This document shows positions 44,604-53,335 of a stretch of DNA of 64,000 bases, in pieces. The translations under genes and the position numbers were made by a program. The stretch's first letter is position 1; each line of letters begins with the position of its first letter. The notes beneath the pieces are model-generated. The model had not been told where the DNA came from. It worked only from the letters and a program-made list of their open reading frames with translations, and did no database searches. Source of the stretch: Bacteroidota bacterium (lineage in GTDB: Bacteria; Bacteroidota; Bacteroidia; Cytophagales; Cyclobacteriaceae); the NCBI GenBank assembly GCA_018266395.1, contig JAFEAM010000010.1, positions 33,887 through 97,886 of the forward strand, read 5' to 3'.

Positions 44604-44635
44604 TTGAAAGGACGTATAGTACTCTGCTTACTTTG
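44604..44635 (+). promoter_or_regulatory. Candidate promoter of the tRNA-like gene
   Basis: TTG at 44604-44606, 21-bp spacer, and TTACTTTG at 44628-44635, near the TAnnTTTG -7 consensus. It ends 15 bp before the first base of the tRNA-like fold, a normal leader for a bacterial tRNA. Confidence 0.45.
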
Positions 44636-44650
44636 TACTGTCAATCACAA

Positions 44651-44795
44651 TGTAGGGTGTTGAAATTGGCAGACAAGCCCTCCTGTCTCGGGGGTGGGGA
44701 GTCCAGGAAAAACGCAGGATAATGGGTTGACCACTAAAGTTTATTCTTGTCCTGTAGCTAACTGCCCCGTGGAGGTTCGAACCCTCCCTCTACAG
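44651..44795 (+). tRNA. tRNA-like gene with giant variable region, anticodon GUC
   Basis: A complete tRNA core is present. Acceptor arms TGTAGGG (44651-44657) and CTCTACA (44788-44794), D-stem TTG/CAA, D-loop AAATTGGCAGA of tRNA-Leu type, anticodon stem CCCTC/GGGGG with loop CTGTCTC (44683-44689), T-arm GGAGG-TTCGAAC-CCTCC (44771-44787), discriminator G (44795). U8, A14, A15/U48, G18, G19, U54, U55, C56 and A58 are kept. GUC with G73 points to Asp, and the loop matches tRNA-Asp except U at 37. The variable region (44695-44770) is 76 nt and folds on GGGGAGT with ACTGCCCC. CCA is not encoded. Could also be a degenerate class II tRNA or a regulatory tRNA mimic. Confidence 0.6.
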
Positions 44796-44802
44796 CAACA
44801 CA

Positions 44803-44828
44803 AGCCCCTCGCCTGAGGGGCTTTTTTA
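44803..44828 (+). terminator. Terminator of the tRNA-like gene
   Basis: Arms AGCCCCTC and GAGGGGCT around a 4-nt loop, followed by six T residues. It starts 8 bp after the discriminator base and shows that the tRNA-like RNA is a self-contained transcript. Confidence 0.9.
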
Positions 44829-44875
44829 TTTGCCAGTGTTTCAAAACAAGCGTTTGTTAACCATCTTCGTGGGTA

Positions 44876-46555
44876 ATGACTCCTGATTTTCCCTGGTTTG
44901 GCAAATACCCTAACGGGACACCCAAAGTGATCGGTCCGCTTGGGTACAGTTCGTTGGTTGAACTCTTTGAAGTCTCTAGCCGACAATTCAAGAACCGCAC
45001 CGCCTTCGTCAACATGGACGCGTCTCTGACATTTGAAGAGGTGGACAGGCTTTCCGACGCTTTTGCTGCATACCTGCAGAAGAGTCTGCAGCTTCAGAAG
45101 GGAGAACGCATCGCCATCCAGCTGCCAAACCTTCTGCAATTTCCTGTTGCCTTCATTGGCGCACTCAAGGCAGGACTTGTGGTGGTGAATACGAATCCAT
45201 TGTACACCTCCCGCGAAATGGAGCACCAGTTTACCGATGCCGGTGTATCGGCTGTAGTAATCCTGGAAAACTTTGCCGCCAACCTTGAGGCGATCAGGTC
45301 CCGCATTCCAGCGAAACACGTAATCGTTACAAGCATGGGTGACATGCTCGGCGGATTCCGAGGCGCACTGGTAAACTTCGTAGTCAGAAGAGTTAAGAAG
45401 CTGGTACCTGACTTCAAACTGCCGGGCGTCATCGCTTTTAATAAGGTGTTGAGAGAAGGGGCCCATCTCAAACTGGACAAAGTGCAGATTCAGCCTGAAG
45501 ACCTGGCCGTTCTGCAATACACCGGTGGAACCACCGGCGTCGCCAAAGGCGCACAACTGTCACACCGGAATATCCTGGCACACAACATCATGATCACCCA
45601 TTGGTTCAAACCATGGATGACAGAGAACCGGTCTGACATTATAATTACGGCCATTCCGATGTATCATATTTTCGGACTTACCGTTAATGGTGTACTGATG
45701 TACTCCTCCGGCGTGAAGAATGTGCTGATAACCAATCCCAGAGATATTCCTGGCTTTGTGAAAGAACTGAAGAAGCACAAATTCACCATCGTGACGGGCG
45801 TTAACACCTTGTTTAACGGGCTCCTCAATAACCCGGGATTCAAAGATTGCGACTTTAACTACATGATGGGGGCAGTGGGCGGTGCCATGGCCGTACAAGA
45901 CGCTGTGGCAAACAGATGGGAGGAAGTAACGGGCACCTCCATCGTCGAAGGATATGGACTTAGCGAAACATCACCAGTACTATGCTGCAACCCGCTGGAT
46001 GGCCACCACAAACGGGGAACAATTGGCTTGCCGATGCCCAGTACAGAGATTGCCATCATGGATGACAATGGCAACAGGGTACCACAAGGGCAGCCCGGGG
46101 AAATATGCGCCAAGGGCCCGCAGGTCATGCGCGGATACTGGCAGAAGGATAATGAAGGTGTGTTCTTTAATGGCGAGTGGTTCAGAACAGGCGACATCGG
46201 TGTAATGGACGAGGACGGCTTCTTCAAAATTGTGGACCGAAAGAAAGATATGATCAAAGTCTCAGGCTTTAATGTTTACCCGAACGAGATTGAAAATGTA
46301 ATCGCCTCTCACCCGAAAGTGCTTGAAGTGGCTGCCATCGGCGTTCCGGATGCCAAATCCGGAGAAGTGATCAAAGCCTTTATTGTTAAGCGCGACGGAA
46401 CCCTTTCGGAAGAAGAATTGAAATCATTCTGTCATTCAAATCTCACCAACTACAAAGTGCCGCGCTATTTCGAATTCCGCACCGAACTGCCCAAGACCAA
46501 TGTGGGCAAAATCCTTCGCCGCGCGCTCAAAGACGTGGATGCAAAAGTGGCCTAG
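44876..46555 (+). CDS. fadD: Long-chain fatty acid-CoA ligase
   Basis: 559 residues, AMP-forming ligase. P-loop-like YTGGTTGVAKGAQLSH, VEGYGLSETSPV, GEWFRTGDIGVMDEDGFFKIVDRKKDMIKVSGFNVYP region and the catalytic lysine in PKTNVGKILRR. It activates long-chain fatty acids with ATP and CoA at the inner membrane. The FadD-type name fits overall length and motifs; chain-length choice cannot be judged. Confidence 0.9.
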   Translation: MTPDFPWFGKYPNGTPKVIGPLGYSSLVELFEVSSRQFKNRTAFVNMDASLTFEEVDRLSDAFAAYLQKSLQLQKGERIAIQLPNLLQFPVAFIGALKAGLVVVNTNPLYTSREMEHQFTDAGVSAVVILENFAANLEAIRSRIPAKHVIVTSMGDMLGGFRGALVNFVVRRVKKLVPDFKLPGVIAFNKVLREGAHLKLDKVQIQPEDLAVLQYTGGTTGVAKGAQLSHRNILAHNIMITHWFKPWMTENRSDIIITAIPMYHIFGLTVNGVLMYSSGVKNVLITNPRDIPGFVKELKKHKFTIVTGVNTLFNGLLNNPGFKDCDFNYMMGAVGGAMAVQDAVANRWEEVTGTSIVEGYGLSETSPVLCCNPLDGHHKRGTIGLPMPSTEIAIMDDNGNRVPQGQPGEICAKGPQVMRGYWQKDNEGVFFNGEWFRTGDIGVMDEDGFFKIVDRKKDMIKVSGFNVYPNEIENVIASHPKVLEVAAIGVPDAKSGEVIKAFIVKRDGTLSEEELKSFCHSNLTNYKVPRYFEFRTELPKTNVGKILRRALKDVDAKVA

Positions 46556-46613
46556 CGCCAGTTGTGTCCACTTACTACCACTTACCATTTTAAACTAACC
46601 CACCATCACTACC

Positions 46614-47681
46614 ATGAGATCACCCCTAACTCTGATACTCACCCTGTCTGTCACCGTGCTCTTCGCCCAACAGGTTGATTCCCTCCGATATCCGGAAGAG
46701 AAACACCTGAAAAATATGAGACAGCTCACTTTCGGGGGCGACAACGCAGAGGCTTACTGGAGCTTCAACGGGAAGATGGTCAGTTTCCAGTCCAACAATA
46801 AAGCATGGGGACTGCAATGTGACCAGATCTTTTATATGAACATAACCGGTCAGGACCTGAGCAAAGGGAACAGGCCTAAACAGATCAGCACAGGTCAGGG
46901 AAGAACCACTTGTGCATTCTTCATGCCGGGCAACAAAAGCATCCTCTATGCTTCCACGCACGCTGGCGGTAAGGATTGCCCTCCGGAGCCGGAGCGTAAA
47001 CCCGGAGGCAAGTACCTATGGCCGGTATATGATTCCTATGATATCTACGTTGCCGACCTGAATGGAAAAATGATCCGTCAGTTGACCAATACAACGGGGT
47101 ATGACGCTGAAGCTACATTATCGCCGAAAGGAGACAAGATTGTTTTTACCTCCACACGCAACGGGGACCTTGATCTCTACACCATGGACGTCGATGGTAA
47201 GAATGTAAAGCAGATCACACATGAACTTGGATATGACGGTGGCGCATTCTTTTCTCCTGATGGAAAGAAGATTGTCTTCCGCGCCTCACGCTTCACCACA
47301 GACGAGCAGAAGAAGGAATACCAGGATTATTTGAAGCAGGGATTGGTCGCCCCGACCGCCATGGAAATCTTTACTTGCAATGCCGACGGCTCTGATCTGA
47401 AGCAGATCACGCATTTGGGTAAAGCGAACTGGGCGCCATTCTACCATCCATCAGGAAAGAAAATCATCTTCAGCTCCAATCACAAGGGAACCCGAGGGTT
47501 CGAATTCAATCTCTTCATGGTCAATGAAGACGGTTCGGGACTGGAGCAAATAACCTACGACAAAGTATTTGATTCCTTCCCGATGTTCTCACCCGATGGC
47601 AAGAAGATCATCTTTTCCTCCAACCGCCATAACAAAGGAACCAGAGACACAAATCTGTTTGTAGCAGACTGGATAGATTAG
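46614..47681 (+). CDS. Secreted PD40/TolB-like beta-propeller protein
   Basis: 355 residues with a signal peptide (LSVTVLFAQQ). Five or six PD40 repeats, for example ATLSPKGDKIVFTSTRNGDLDLYTMDVDG and PMFSPDGKKIIFSSNRHN, form a beta-propeller as in TolB. The protein starts with HLKNMRQLTFGGDNAEAYWSFNG. Function unknown: often a ligand- or peptide-binding periplasmic protein. Stands alone after fadD. Confidence 0.85.
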   Translation: MRSPLTLILTLSVTVLFAQQVDSLRYPEEKHLKNMRQLTFGGDNAEAYWSFNGKMVSFQSNNKAWGLQCDQIFYMNITGQDLSKGNRPKQISTGQGRTTCAFFMPGNKSILYASTHAGGKDCPPEPERKPGGKYLWPVYDSYDIYVADLNGKMIRQLTNTTGYDAEATLSPKGDKIVFTSTRNGDLDLYTMDVDGKNVKQITHELGYDGGAFFSPDGKKIVFRASRFTTDEQKKEYQDYLKQGLVAPTAMEIFTCNADGSDLKQITHLGKANWAPFYHPSGKKIIFSSNHKGTRGFEFNLFMVNEDGSGLEQITYDKVFDSFPMFSPDGKKIIFSSNRHNKGTRDTNLFVADWID

Positions 47682-47692
47682 GTTACAGATTC

Positions 47693-47734
47693 CAGATTTC
47701 AAATTTCAGTTAGCAACCTGAGATCTGAAATCTG
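47693..47734. repeat. Imperfect palindrome built of heptads, between convergent genes
   Basis: CAGATTTCAAATTTCAG (47693-47709) and CTGAGATCTGAAATCTG (47718-47734) pair at 15 of 17 positions across an 8-nt loop. The arms are made of 7-bp units near GAAATCT. It may work as a bidirectional terminator for the propeller gene and the convergent transporter gene. Related sequence is at 61477-61500. Confidence 0.75.
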
Positions 47735-47744
47735 AAATATTGTC

Positions 47745-49127
47745 CTATCCCCACAGCCATTCAAGCCCAAAGAACTTGTCTGTGATGACAAGCACTGACA
47801 TGATACCCAGCAGCACCGGACATATGTACATGATGGTGTAATGGATGTAGCTTTTGAGCCAGGATCCCATATAGCCTGGATTGCCGATGGAAAGTTCTTC
47901 ATGGAGGTTTTCAATCTTCCAGCGGTTTCGGATGAAGATGGTCATAAGGCAGCCTCCGCTTACAAGGGCAATGTCACACAGATCGGAGATGAGAGATAGC
48001 ATGTCCGGTGTGTTGTGAATGGGAAGCTTATTCAGGAATGGCACAATTCCCTGGCTGAACATGCTGGGCAACCCGAGCAAAAAGATGATGCCCGACATCG
48101 ACCAGACGACAACTTTGCGCGGCAGTTTTTTCTGATCTACCAGGAAGGCAACGGGCACTTCAAGCAATGAAATAGTGGAAGTAAGCGCTGCAAAGCATAT
48201 CAGAAGAAAGAAGGCCCCTCCAACAATCCTTCCGGTCAGCGGCCCCATCTGTTGAAAAGCCTGGGTCAGAATCACGAAGATGAGTTTGGGTCCTTGTCCC
48301 GGCTCTGCACCGAGCGAGAATACCAGAGGGAAAACCATCAGCCCTGCCAGGAATGCCACCGAAGTATCTGCGATGGAGATGATGGCAGCTGACTTTACGA
48401 TGTTCTGGTCTTTGGTGACGTACGAACCATAGGTGATCAAACAGCCCATCCCCAGAGAAAGAGAAAAGAAGGCCTGGCACAGCGCATAAAAGATGGTCTT
48501 GGACGTAATTTCATTCAGTTGTGGTACCAGGTAGAAGTTGACTCCGGCGCCTGCATTAGGCAGGGTCAGGCTGTAGATGATGATGCCGATGAGAATGAGG
48601 TAAAGCCCTGGCATCATGATCTTGTTGGCGGCCTCAATTCCCTTGGCGATTCCCTGCGAAACGATGACTGCGGTCATCACCATGAAGCCCAGTGAGAAAA
48701 GAAACAACGGACCAATCTGATTGACGTATTCTCCAAAAAAACTTCCAAAGTCCTGGTGGTTGAGAAGATTGCCGAAAGAGATTTCTATAAAATAGCCAAA
48801 GGCCCACCCGGCAACTACGTTGTAGTAGGAGAGGATAAACACTCCTGCCAGGATTCCGTACAAACCCAGGTATCCCCATTTCCCTCCGCCCAATTTGTTA
48901 TAGGAGCCATACGCATCGCTGAGTGCACGGCGACCGATGGCGATCTCACCGATCATGACAGGAACACAGAGTGTCGCGATGCAGATGAGGTAGATAAACA
49001 GGAATCCGGCCCCACCGTTGGTTCCCGCAAGGAACGGGAATCGCCAGATGTTGCCGAGTCCTACGGCTGAACCGGCAGCAGCCAAAATGAATCCTATTCT
49101 GCTCGAGAAGTTACCTCTGTTGGACAT
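47745..49127 (-). CDS. Sodium-dependent transporter, NSS (SNF) family
   Basis: 460 residues, about 11-12 membrane segments. FILAAAGSAVGLGNIWRFPFLAGTNGGAGFLF is the diagnostic TM1 with the sodium and substrate sites (unwound helix). GMGCLITYGSYV and the later SLLEVPVAFLVDQKK also fit. Bacterial members import amino acids with sodium. Substrate unknown. Stand-alone gene. Confidence 0.93.
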   Translation of the reverse strand: MSNRGNFSSRIGFILAAAGSAVGLGNIWRFPFLAGTNGGAGFLFIYLICIATLCVPVMIGEIAIGRRALSDAYGSYNKLGGGKWGYLGLYGILAGVFILSYYNVVAGWAFGYFIEISFGNLLNHQDFGSFFGEYVNQIGPLFLFSLGFMVMTAVIVSQGIAKGIEAANKIMMPGLYLILIGIIIYSLTLPNAGAGVNFYLVPQLNEITSKTIFYALCQAFFSLSLGMGCLITYGSYVTKDQNIVKSAAIISIADTSVAFLAGLMVFPLVFSLGAEPGQGPKLIFVILTQAFQQMGPLTGRIVGGAFFLLICFAALTSTISLLEVPVAFLVDQKKLPRKVVVWSMSGIIFLLGLPSMFSQGIVPFLNKLPIHNTPDMLSLISDLCDIALVSGGCLMTIFIRNRWKIENLHEELSIGNPGYMGSWLKSYIHYTIMYICPVLLGIMSVLVITDKFFGLEWLWG

Positions 49128-49298
49128 GGTGATTGGTTTGGGTCGGCAAAATAGACGTTAAAGCAAAATAATCAAAAGTGATAGTTCGGGTGCTGGCGGA
49201 CAACTGCCAACTGCCAGTGGCCATTACCAGCCATTACCCAACAGCCGCTCCAGTGACTTTTAATGTCAAATGGTATCTTTACTATGCAAGGGGAAGAT

Positions 49299-49306
49299 TA
49301 ACTTTG
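49299..49306 (+). promoter_or_regulatory. Candidate -7 box for the conserved unknown gene
   Basis: TAACTTTG is a perfect TAnnTTTG element, 28 bp before the ATG at 49335. A TTT(A) trinucleotide 18 bp upstream is only a weak -33 match. Confidence 0.4.
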
Positions 49307-49334
49307 TAAAACGCCTATTTTTTAAGCTTCAAGA

Positions 49335-50777
49335 ATGGAGACCAAGCAGCTCACCACACAAGAGAAGGCATTGCAGATTAACCTGAGCAAGACCATCTAT
49401 GGGTCTTTTGCAGAAATTGGCGCCGGACAGGAAGTGGCTGCAAACTTCTTCAAAGTGGGCGGTGCGTCAGGTACAATAGCAAAGACTATTTCCGCCTACG
49501 ACATGCAGTTCTCCGATGCCATTTACGGGCACTGCGAGCGGTATGTTTGTGAGGATCGACTGGTCAAAATGCTGGACCATGAATATTCCCTTCTCTGGGA
49601 AAGACTTCCGCACCGCGTGGAGCAGACCCGTTTCTTCGCATTTGCTGATACGATCGAGGCATTGAATTACGACCGGACCAACCAGGGTCATGGTTGGATC
49701 GGCCTGCGTTTCCAGACACATCCCAAGGGTGAATACAATGACTGTGTCATTCATGTTAACATGAGGGACAATGACCCGCTGCAGCAGCAGTATGCCATCG
49801 GGGTGCTGGGTGTCAATATGCTCTATGGTTGCATGTTCCTGGAGGAACCCGAACAAATTATGATGTCACTCCTCGACGGCCTGAGCACGCGAAGGGTTGA
49901 GATCGACATGTTCAGGATCATCGGCCCCGACTTTGTCCACGTAGACAACCGCCTTATGGCGCTCAAGTTGGTGAAGAACGGCCTGTCCAAGGCAGCCATG
50001 TTCGGCCCAGACGGAACGATATTGCAGCCCTCAGAGACATTATACAAAAAGAATGTGCTCGTATTGCGCGGACGCTTCCGCCCCGTTACGCACGTCAATG
50101 TGGATATGCTGCTGACTTCCAGGAGACACTTCAAGAATGAACCTGACGTCGATAAGTCACGCATAGTGGTGCTTACCGAGCTGACGCTGAATGATCTGAG
50201 CTCAGATGGAAAGATCGATGAGCGCGACTTTCTGCACCGTGCGGATATCATCTGCAGTCTCGGCCAGACGGTGCTTTTGTCGAATTACTTTGAATACTAC
50301 CGTCTAACAGACTACCTCTCCAAAATCACCAAAGGCAAAAAGATCGGCATCGTGGTCGGTATCTATGCATTGAAGAAGATTTTTGAGGAAAAGACCTACG
50401 AGAACATCAGGGGAGGGATACTGGAGAGTTTTGCCTCACTCTTTGGAATGAATGTCAAGATCTACGTATATCCGGCCTGGCATGCCGATTCCCACAATCT
50501 CTGGACGTTGAAGGACTTTGAACAGCATCTGTCACCCACTACCAGGAACCTATTCCGCTACCTGATGGACAACAACAAGCTTGAGGATATTCAGGATGCC
50601 AACATCAGCAATCTCCATATCATATCCGACAATGTGCTGGCCATGATCAGGAAAGGGGAGATCGGATGGGAGAAATTTGTACCGCATAAAGTAGAGGCTG
50701 CCATCAAGGAACATGGACTCTTTGATTACCCTTACCAGAATGATGGGCGTGCAGTGACGAGCGACGTGAGCAAGTAA
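49335..50777 (+). CDS. Conserved protein of unknown function (often mislabelled TonB receptor)
   Basis: 480 residues, no signal peptide or membrane segment, so cytoplasmic. The opening TTQEKALQINLSKTIYGSFAEIGAGQEVAANFFKVGGASGTIAKT is, to my recollection, shared by a wide family in Bacteroidota and others that databases have labelled TonB-dependent receptor; nothing here supports a receptor, as there is no plug or barrel. Later landmarks are NQGHGWIGLRFQTHPKGEYNDCVIHVNMRDNDPLQQQYAIGVLGVN-type, mixed alpha/beta. The activity is unknown. It has its own promoter and a strong terminator. Confidence 0.8.
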   Translation: METKQLTTQEKALQINLSKTIYGSFAEIGAGQEVAANFFKVGGASGTIAKTISAYDMQFSDAIYGHCERYVCEDRLVKMLDHEYSLLWERLPHRVEQTRFFAFADTIEALNYDRTNQGHGWIGLRFQTHPKGEYNDCVIHVNMRDNDPLQQQYAIGVLGVNMLYGCMFLEEPEQIMMSLLDGLSTRRVEIDMFRIIGPDFVHVDNRLMALKLVKNGLSKAAMFGPDGTILQPSETLYKKNVLVLRGRFRPVTHVNVDMLLTSRRHFKNEPDVDKSRIVVLTELTLNDLSSDGKIDERDFLHRADIICSLGQTVLLSNYFEYYRLTDYLSKITKGKKIGIVVGIYALKKIFEEKTYENIRGGILESFASLFGMNVKIYVYPAWHADSHNLWTLKDFEQHLSPTTRNLFRYLMDNNKLEDIQDANISNLHIISDNVLAMIRKGEIGWEKFVPHKVEAAIKEHGLFDYPYQNDGRAVTSDVSK

Positions 50778-50781
50778 AACA

Positions 50782-50810
50782 AAAATGCCCGGCATAACCG
50801 GGCATTTTCC
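50782..50810 (+). terminator. Terminator after conserved unknown gene
   Basis: Arms AATGCCCGG and CCGGGCATT with a 5-nt loop, followed by TTCC. It can also end transcription of the convergent small gene at 50826-51068. Confidence 0.85.
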
Positions 50811-50825
50811 TTGAATTAACCTGCA

Positions 50826-51068
50826 CTAGCCTTTCTTTTTTTCTTTCTCTTTACCCTTCATCTGACCTTCCTTGCCCTTTTCACCTTCTTTTTTGTGGTC
50901 CTTGGCATGCTCCTCTTTTTCCTTCATGCCCTTCTCATCCTTCTTACCCTGCTCAGTTTTCTCCTTCTCCTTACCTTTCTCTTTGTCCTTCTTGTCCTGT
51001 GCATTTGATCCAGCTACCACGGCCAGGAGAAAGACCATGGAGAGAAGGATGGTTGTCAATTTTTTCAT
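50826..51068 (-). CDS. Small secreted Lys/Glu-rich protein
   Basis: 80 residues. A good signal peptide (MKKLTTILLSMVFLLAVVAGSNAQ) is followed by a low-complexity, almost wholly charged tail of K, E, D, G, Q and H repeats, for example KEKGKEKEKTEQGKKDEKG. It is likely disordered in the periplasm. Function unknown. Tail codons are simple and may change length by slippage. A typical length for this sort of envelope stress peptide cannot be given. Confidence 0.65.
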   Translation of the reverse strand: MKKLTTILLSMVFLLAVVAGSNAQDKKDKEKGKEKEKTEQGKKDEKGMKEKEEHAKDHKKEGEKGKEGQMKGKEKEKKKG

Positions 51069-51184
51069 GGCTTTAGAATTTTAACGAAGGTAGGCTCACA
51101 ATTAATTATTGCCAAAGTTATGTTGATGAATACGCCGGAATGAGGGATAAAATCCGTATTTTGATTAGGTAAAATTCTTAGCCT

Positions 51185-51775
51185 ATGAAAAAGATTTGTC
51201 TGCTCCTCCTCAGCCCTGTATTCTGCATGGCCCAAAACTACCCCAGCGCCGAAGTTCAAATCAAGCTGGCTGTGGCGGCAGCGCCTGCTGATATGCGAGC
51301 TGGTGCCACTGTGTATGGGTATGATGCCAATGGCAAGTGGATGGTTCTGCGCCAGGGAACCAATGACATGGTGTGCCTTACCGACGATCCGAAACAGGAC
51401 GGCCTCAACGTGAGCTGTTATCATAAGAGCCTGGATCCGTTCATGGCGAGGGGTCGAGATTTGCGTGCCGAAGGGAAGTCACCCGCCGATATCCTCAAGA
51501 CCCGCGAGGAAGAAGTGAAGGCAGGGAAACTTATGATGCCTAAAGGACCGACAACCCTGTTTGTCTTTTATGGTCCTGAAGATGGATTCAACAAGACCAC
51601 TGGTGAAATAACAAAAGCCCAATTCAGATATGTGGTCTATATCCCTTACGCCACAGCCGAGAGCACCGGCCTTCCCCTGAAACCCGAAGTGCCCGGAATG
51701 CCCTGGCTTATGGACCCAGGTACCCATCGGGCACATATCATGATTACGCCGGCACCGGAGAAGAAGGAGAAGTAA
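51185..51775 (+). CDS. Secreted protein of unknown function
   Basis: 196 residues with a signal peptide (MKKICLLLLSPVFCMAQ). The mature part is mixed and includes GATVYGYDANGKWMVLRQGTNDMVCLTDDP, suggesting a beta-rich ligand-binding fold, and GPTTLFVFYGPEDGFNKTTGE. Two Cys residues (VCLTD, VSCYHK) could form a disulfide. No family recognised. Convergent with the AGCS symporter. Confidence 0.7.
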   Translation: MKKICLLLLSPVFCMAQNYPSAEVQIKLAVAAAPADMRAGATVYGYDANGKWMVLRQGTNDMVCLTDDPKQDGLNVSCYHKSLDPFMARGRDLRAEGKSPADILKTREEEVKAGKLMMPKGPTTLFVFYGPEDGFNKTTGEITKAQFRYVVYIPYATAESTGLPLKPEVPGMPWLMDPGTHRAHIMITPAPEKKEK

Positions 51776-51777
51776 GG

Positions 51778-51886
51778 AATGTTGAACTGATGAATGTTGG
51801 ATGCTGAATGCTGAATGTCGAAGGTGGGTCGCACCCCATTCATAATTCCCTGTTCAACATTCAAAATTCAACATTCAACATTCTGT
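51778..51886. repeat. Long imperfect palindrome of 7-bp units, between convergent genes
   Basis: The left arm holds GAATGTTGAAC, GAATGTTGG and GAATGCTGAATGCTGAATG; the right arm is its approximate reverse complement (TTCAACATTCAAAATTCAAC followed by ATTCAACATTC). Arms are about 45 bp with indels, and the centre has a small GGTG/CACC hairpin. Period is 7 bp (TGAATGT). It fills the gap between a plus-strand gene end and a minus-strand gene end and may end transcription both ways. Confidence 0.75.
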
Positions 51887-53274
51887 CATAACCCATTCAT
51901 CCTCCTGAAATAATCCTTCGCCTCCGTCATCACCTTCGGCGCCAGGATGAAACCAGAAATCATTGTGGGAACGGCCATGAGCGCATAGGCAATGTCGATG
52001 ATATTCATGACGTCAGCCATAGAGGCCACCGCGCCAAGGACAATCGTGGCCAGGTAGAAGTAATCATAATACCGTGCCGCCTTTACTCCGAATAGAAAGG
52101 ACAGCGATTTATTGCCGTAGTAAGAATAGGAGAAGAGGGAGGTGATCGCGAAGAAGAAGGCACACAAGAGCAGAAGGTATTTTCCTACGCCTGGGAGTGA
52201 ACTATTAAACGCATGGGCGGTCAGTGAAACTCCATTCGCATCGGAGGTTTCCCAAACGCCCGTGACCAGAATGGCCAATGCTGTGAGTGTGCAAACCAGC
52301 AAGGTGTCAATCGCAGGACTCAACATCGATACCAATCCTTCCCGGATGGGTTCTGTACTTTGTGAGGCGCCCAACGCCATGGGAGCTGTGCCGATGCCTG
52401 CTTCATTTGAAAACGACGCCCGTCTTACGCCAGCCACAATGAGCCCGCCTACCATCCCACCAAGCGCAGGGTTGCCGTGGTAATGATGTGCAGCGAATGC
52501 ATCAGTGATGATCATCAGCAGGTACTTTGGTACCTCTGATATATTCACGAGCAGAATGGCGATCACTGATCCGAAATAGATGACGATCATGAGCGGAACC
52601 ATCTTGCCGGCCCAGCTTCCGATGCGCTGAATACCCCCGAGGATGACAATGCCGGAAATGATCGTCAGGATAGTGCCGATGACGAATTTCAATGTGTTGA
52701 TCTCAAACCCGAGGAACATAAAGGTCATGGCTTTGACATCTGGTGAATCCACTCCAATATCAATGATGGCCTGCGTAAGCTGGTTAGCCTGGAAGATGGG
52801 AAGGCATCCCACCATACAACACAGGCAGAAAAGTACAGCCAATGGCATGTATGGTTTACCCAATGCCTCACGAATGACATACATCGGCCCGCCTTGTATG
52901 GTGCCCGCTGAATCTTTGCCGCGGAACATGACCGATAATGTGCTGGTGAAAAAGTTTGTAGACATACCAACAAAAGCAGTGACCCACATCCAGAACAACG
53001 CACCCGGACCGCCCATGGTAATGGCGGCCGCAACCCCTGCAATGTTACCCATCCCCACTGTCGAGGCAAGGGCAGTGGATAGCGCCTCATACGGACTGAT
53101 CTGTCCGGGGTCATGAGGGTTGTGGTACTTGCCCCGAAGGATATCAATGGAATGACTGAAGTACCGGTAATGGATAAGCCGCGAGTAGATGAAAAAGAAA
53201 ACGCCTCCCAGGATGAGAAGAAACAAAATGGGTGTCCAGACACCTGTGGCAATGGTACTGATGAGTTCACTCAT
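51886..53274 (-). CDS. Sodium:alanine/glycine symporter (AGCS family)
   Basis: 462 residues, about 10-11 membrane segments. STVGMGNIAGVAAAITMGGPGALFWMWVTAFVGMST and GGPMYVIREALGK, and SFSNEAGIGTAPMALGAS are the AGCS signature stretches. It imports alanine or glycine with sodium. No glycine riboswitch is visible in the 60 bp upstream. Stand-alone. Confidence 0.93.
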   Translation of the reverse strand: MSELISTIATGVWTPILFLLILGGVFFFIYSRLIHYRYFSHSIDILRGKYHNPHDPGQISPYEALSTALASTVGMGNIAGVAAAITMGGPGALFWMWVTAFVGMSTNFFTSTLSVMFRGKDSAGTIQGGPMYVIREALGKPYMPLAVLFCLCCMVGCLPIFQANQLTQAIIDIGVDSPDVKAMTFMFLGFEINTLKFVIGTILTIISGIVILGGIQRIGSWAGKMVPLMIVIYFGSVIAILLVNISEVPKYLLMIITDAFAAHHYHGNPALGGMVGGLIVAGVRRASFSNEAGIGTAPMALGASQSTEPIREGLVSMLSPAIDTLLVCTLTALAILVTGVWETSDANGVSLTAHAFNSSLPGVGKYLLLLCAFFFAITSLFSYSYYGNKSLSFLFGVKAARYYDYFYLATIVLGAVASMADVMNIIDIAYALMAVPTMISGFILAPKVMTEAKDYFRRMNGL

Positions 53275-53335
53275 GAAGAAGGAGTCAGATTAAAGTGCCC
53301 AAAATAGGAATTTTCGTGGGGAGTCAATCCTGTTC

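Noticed and set aside
44683-44770. Group I intron or spliced intron in the tRNA-like gene
   Set aside because: The extra sequence is in the variable region, is about 76 nt, and lacks group I core elements; the anticodon arm is intact and unsplit.
44651-44828. tmRNA
   Set aside because: A tmRNA lacks a normal anticodon arm, has a long ORF for the tag and is over 300 nt; here the anticodon arm is regular.
44741-45556. Minus-strand ORF of 271 codons
   Set aside because: Antisense to fadD and the tRNA-like gene; no motif, low-complexity composition.
53275-53335. Glycine riboswitch ahead of the AGCS symporter
   Set aside because: Only about 60 bp are present and no aptamer features can be seen.
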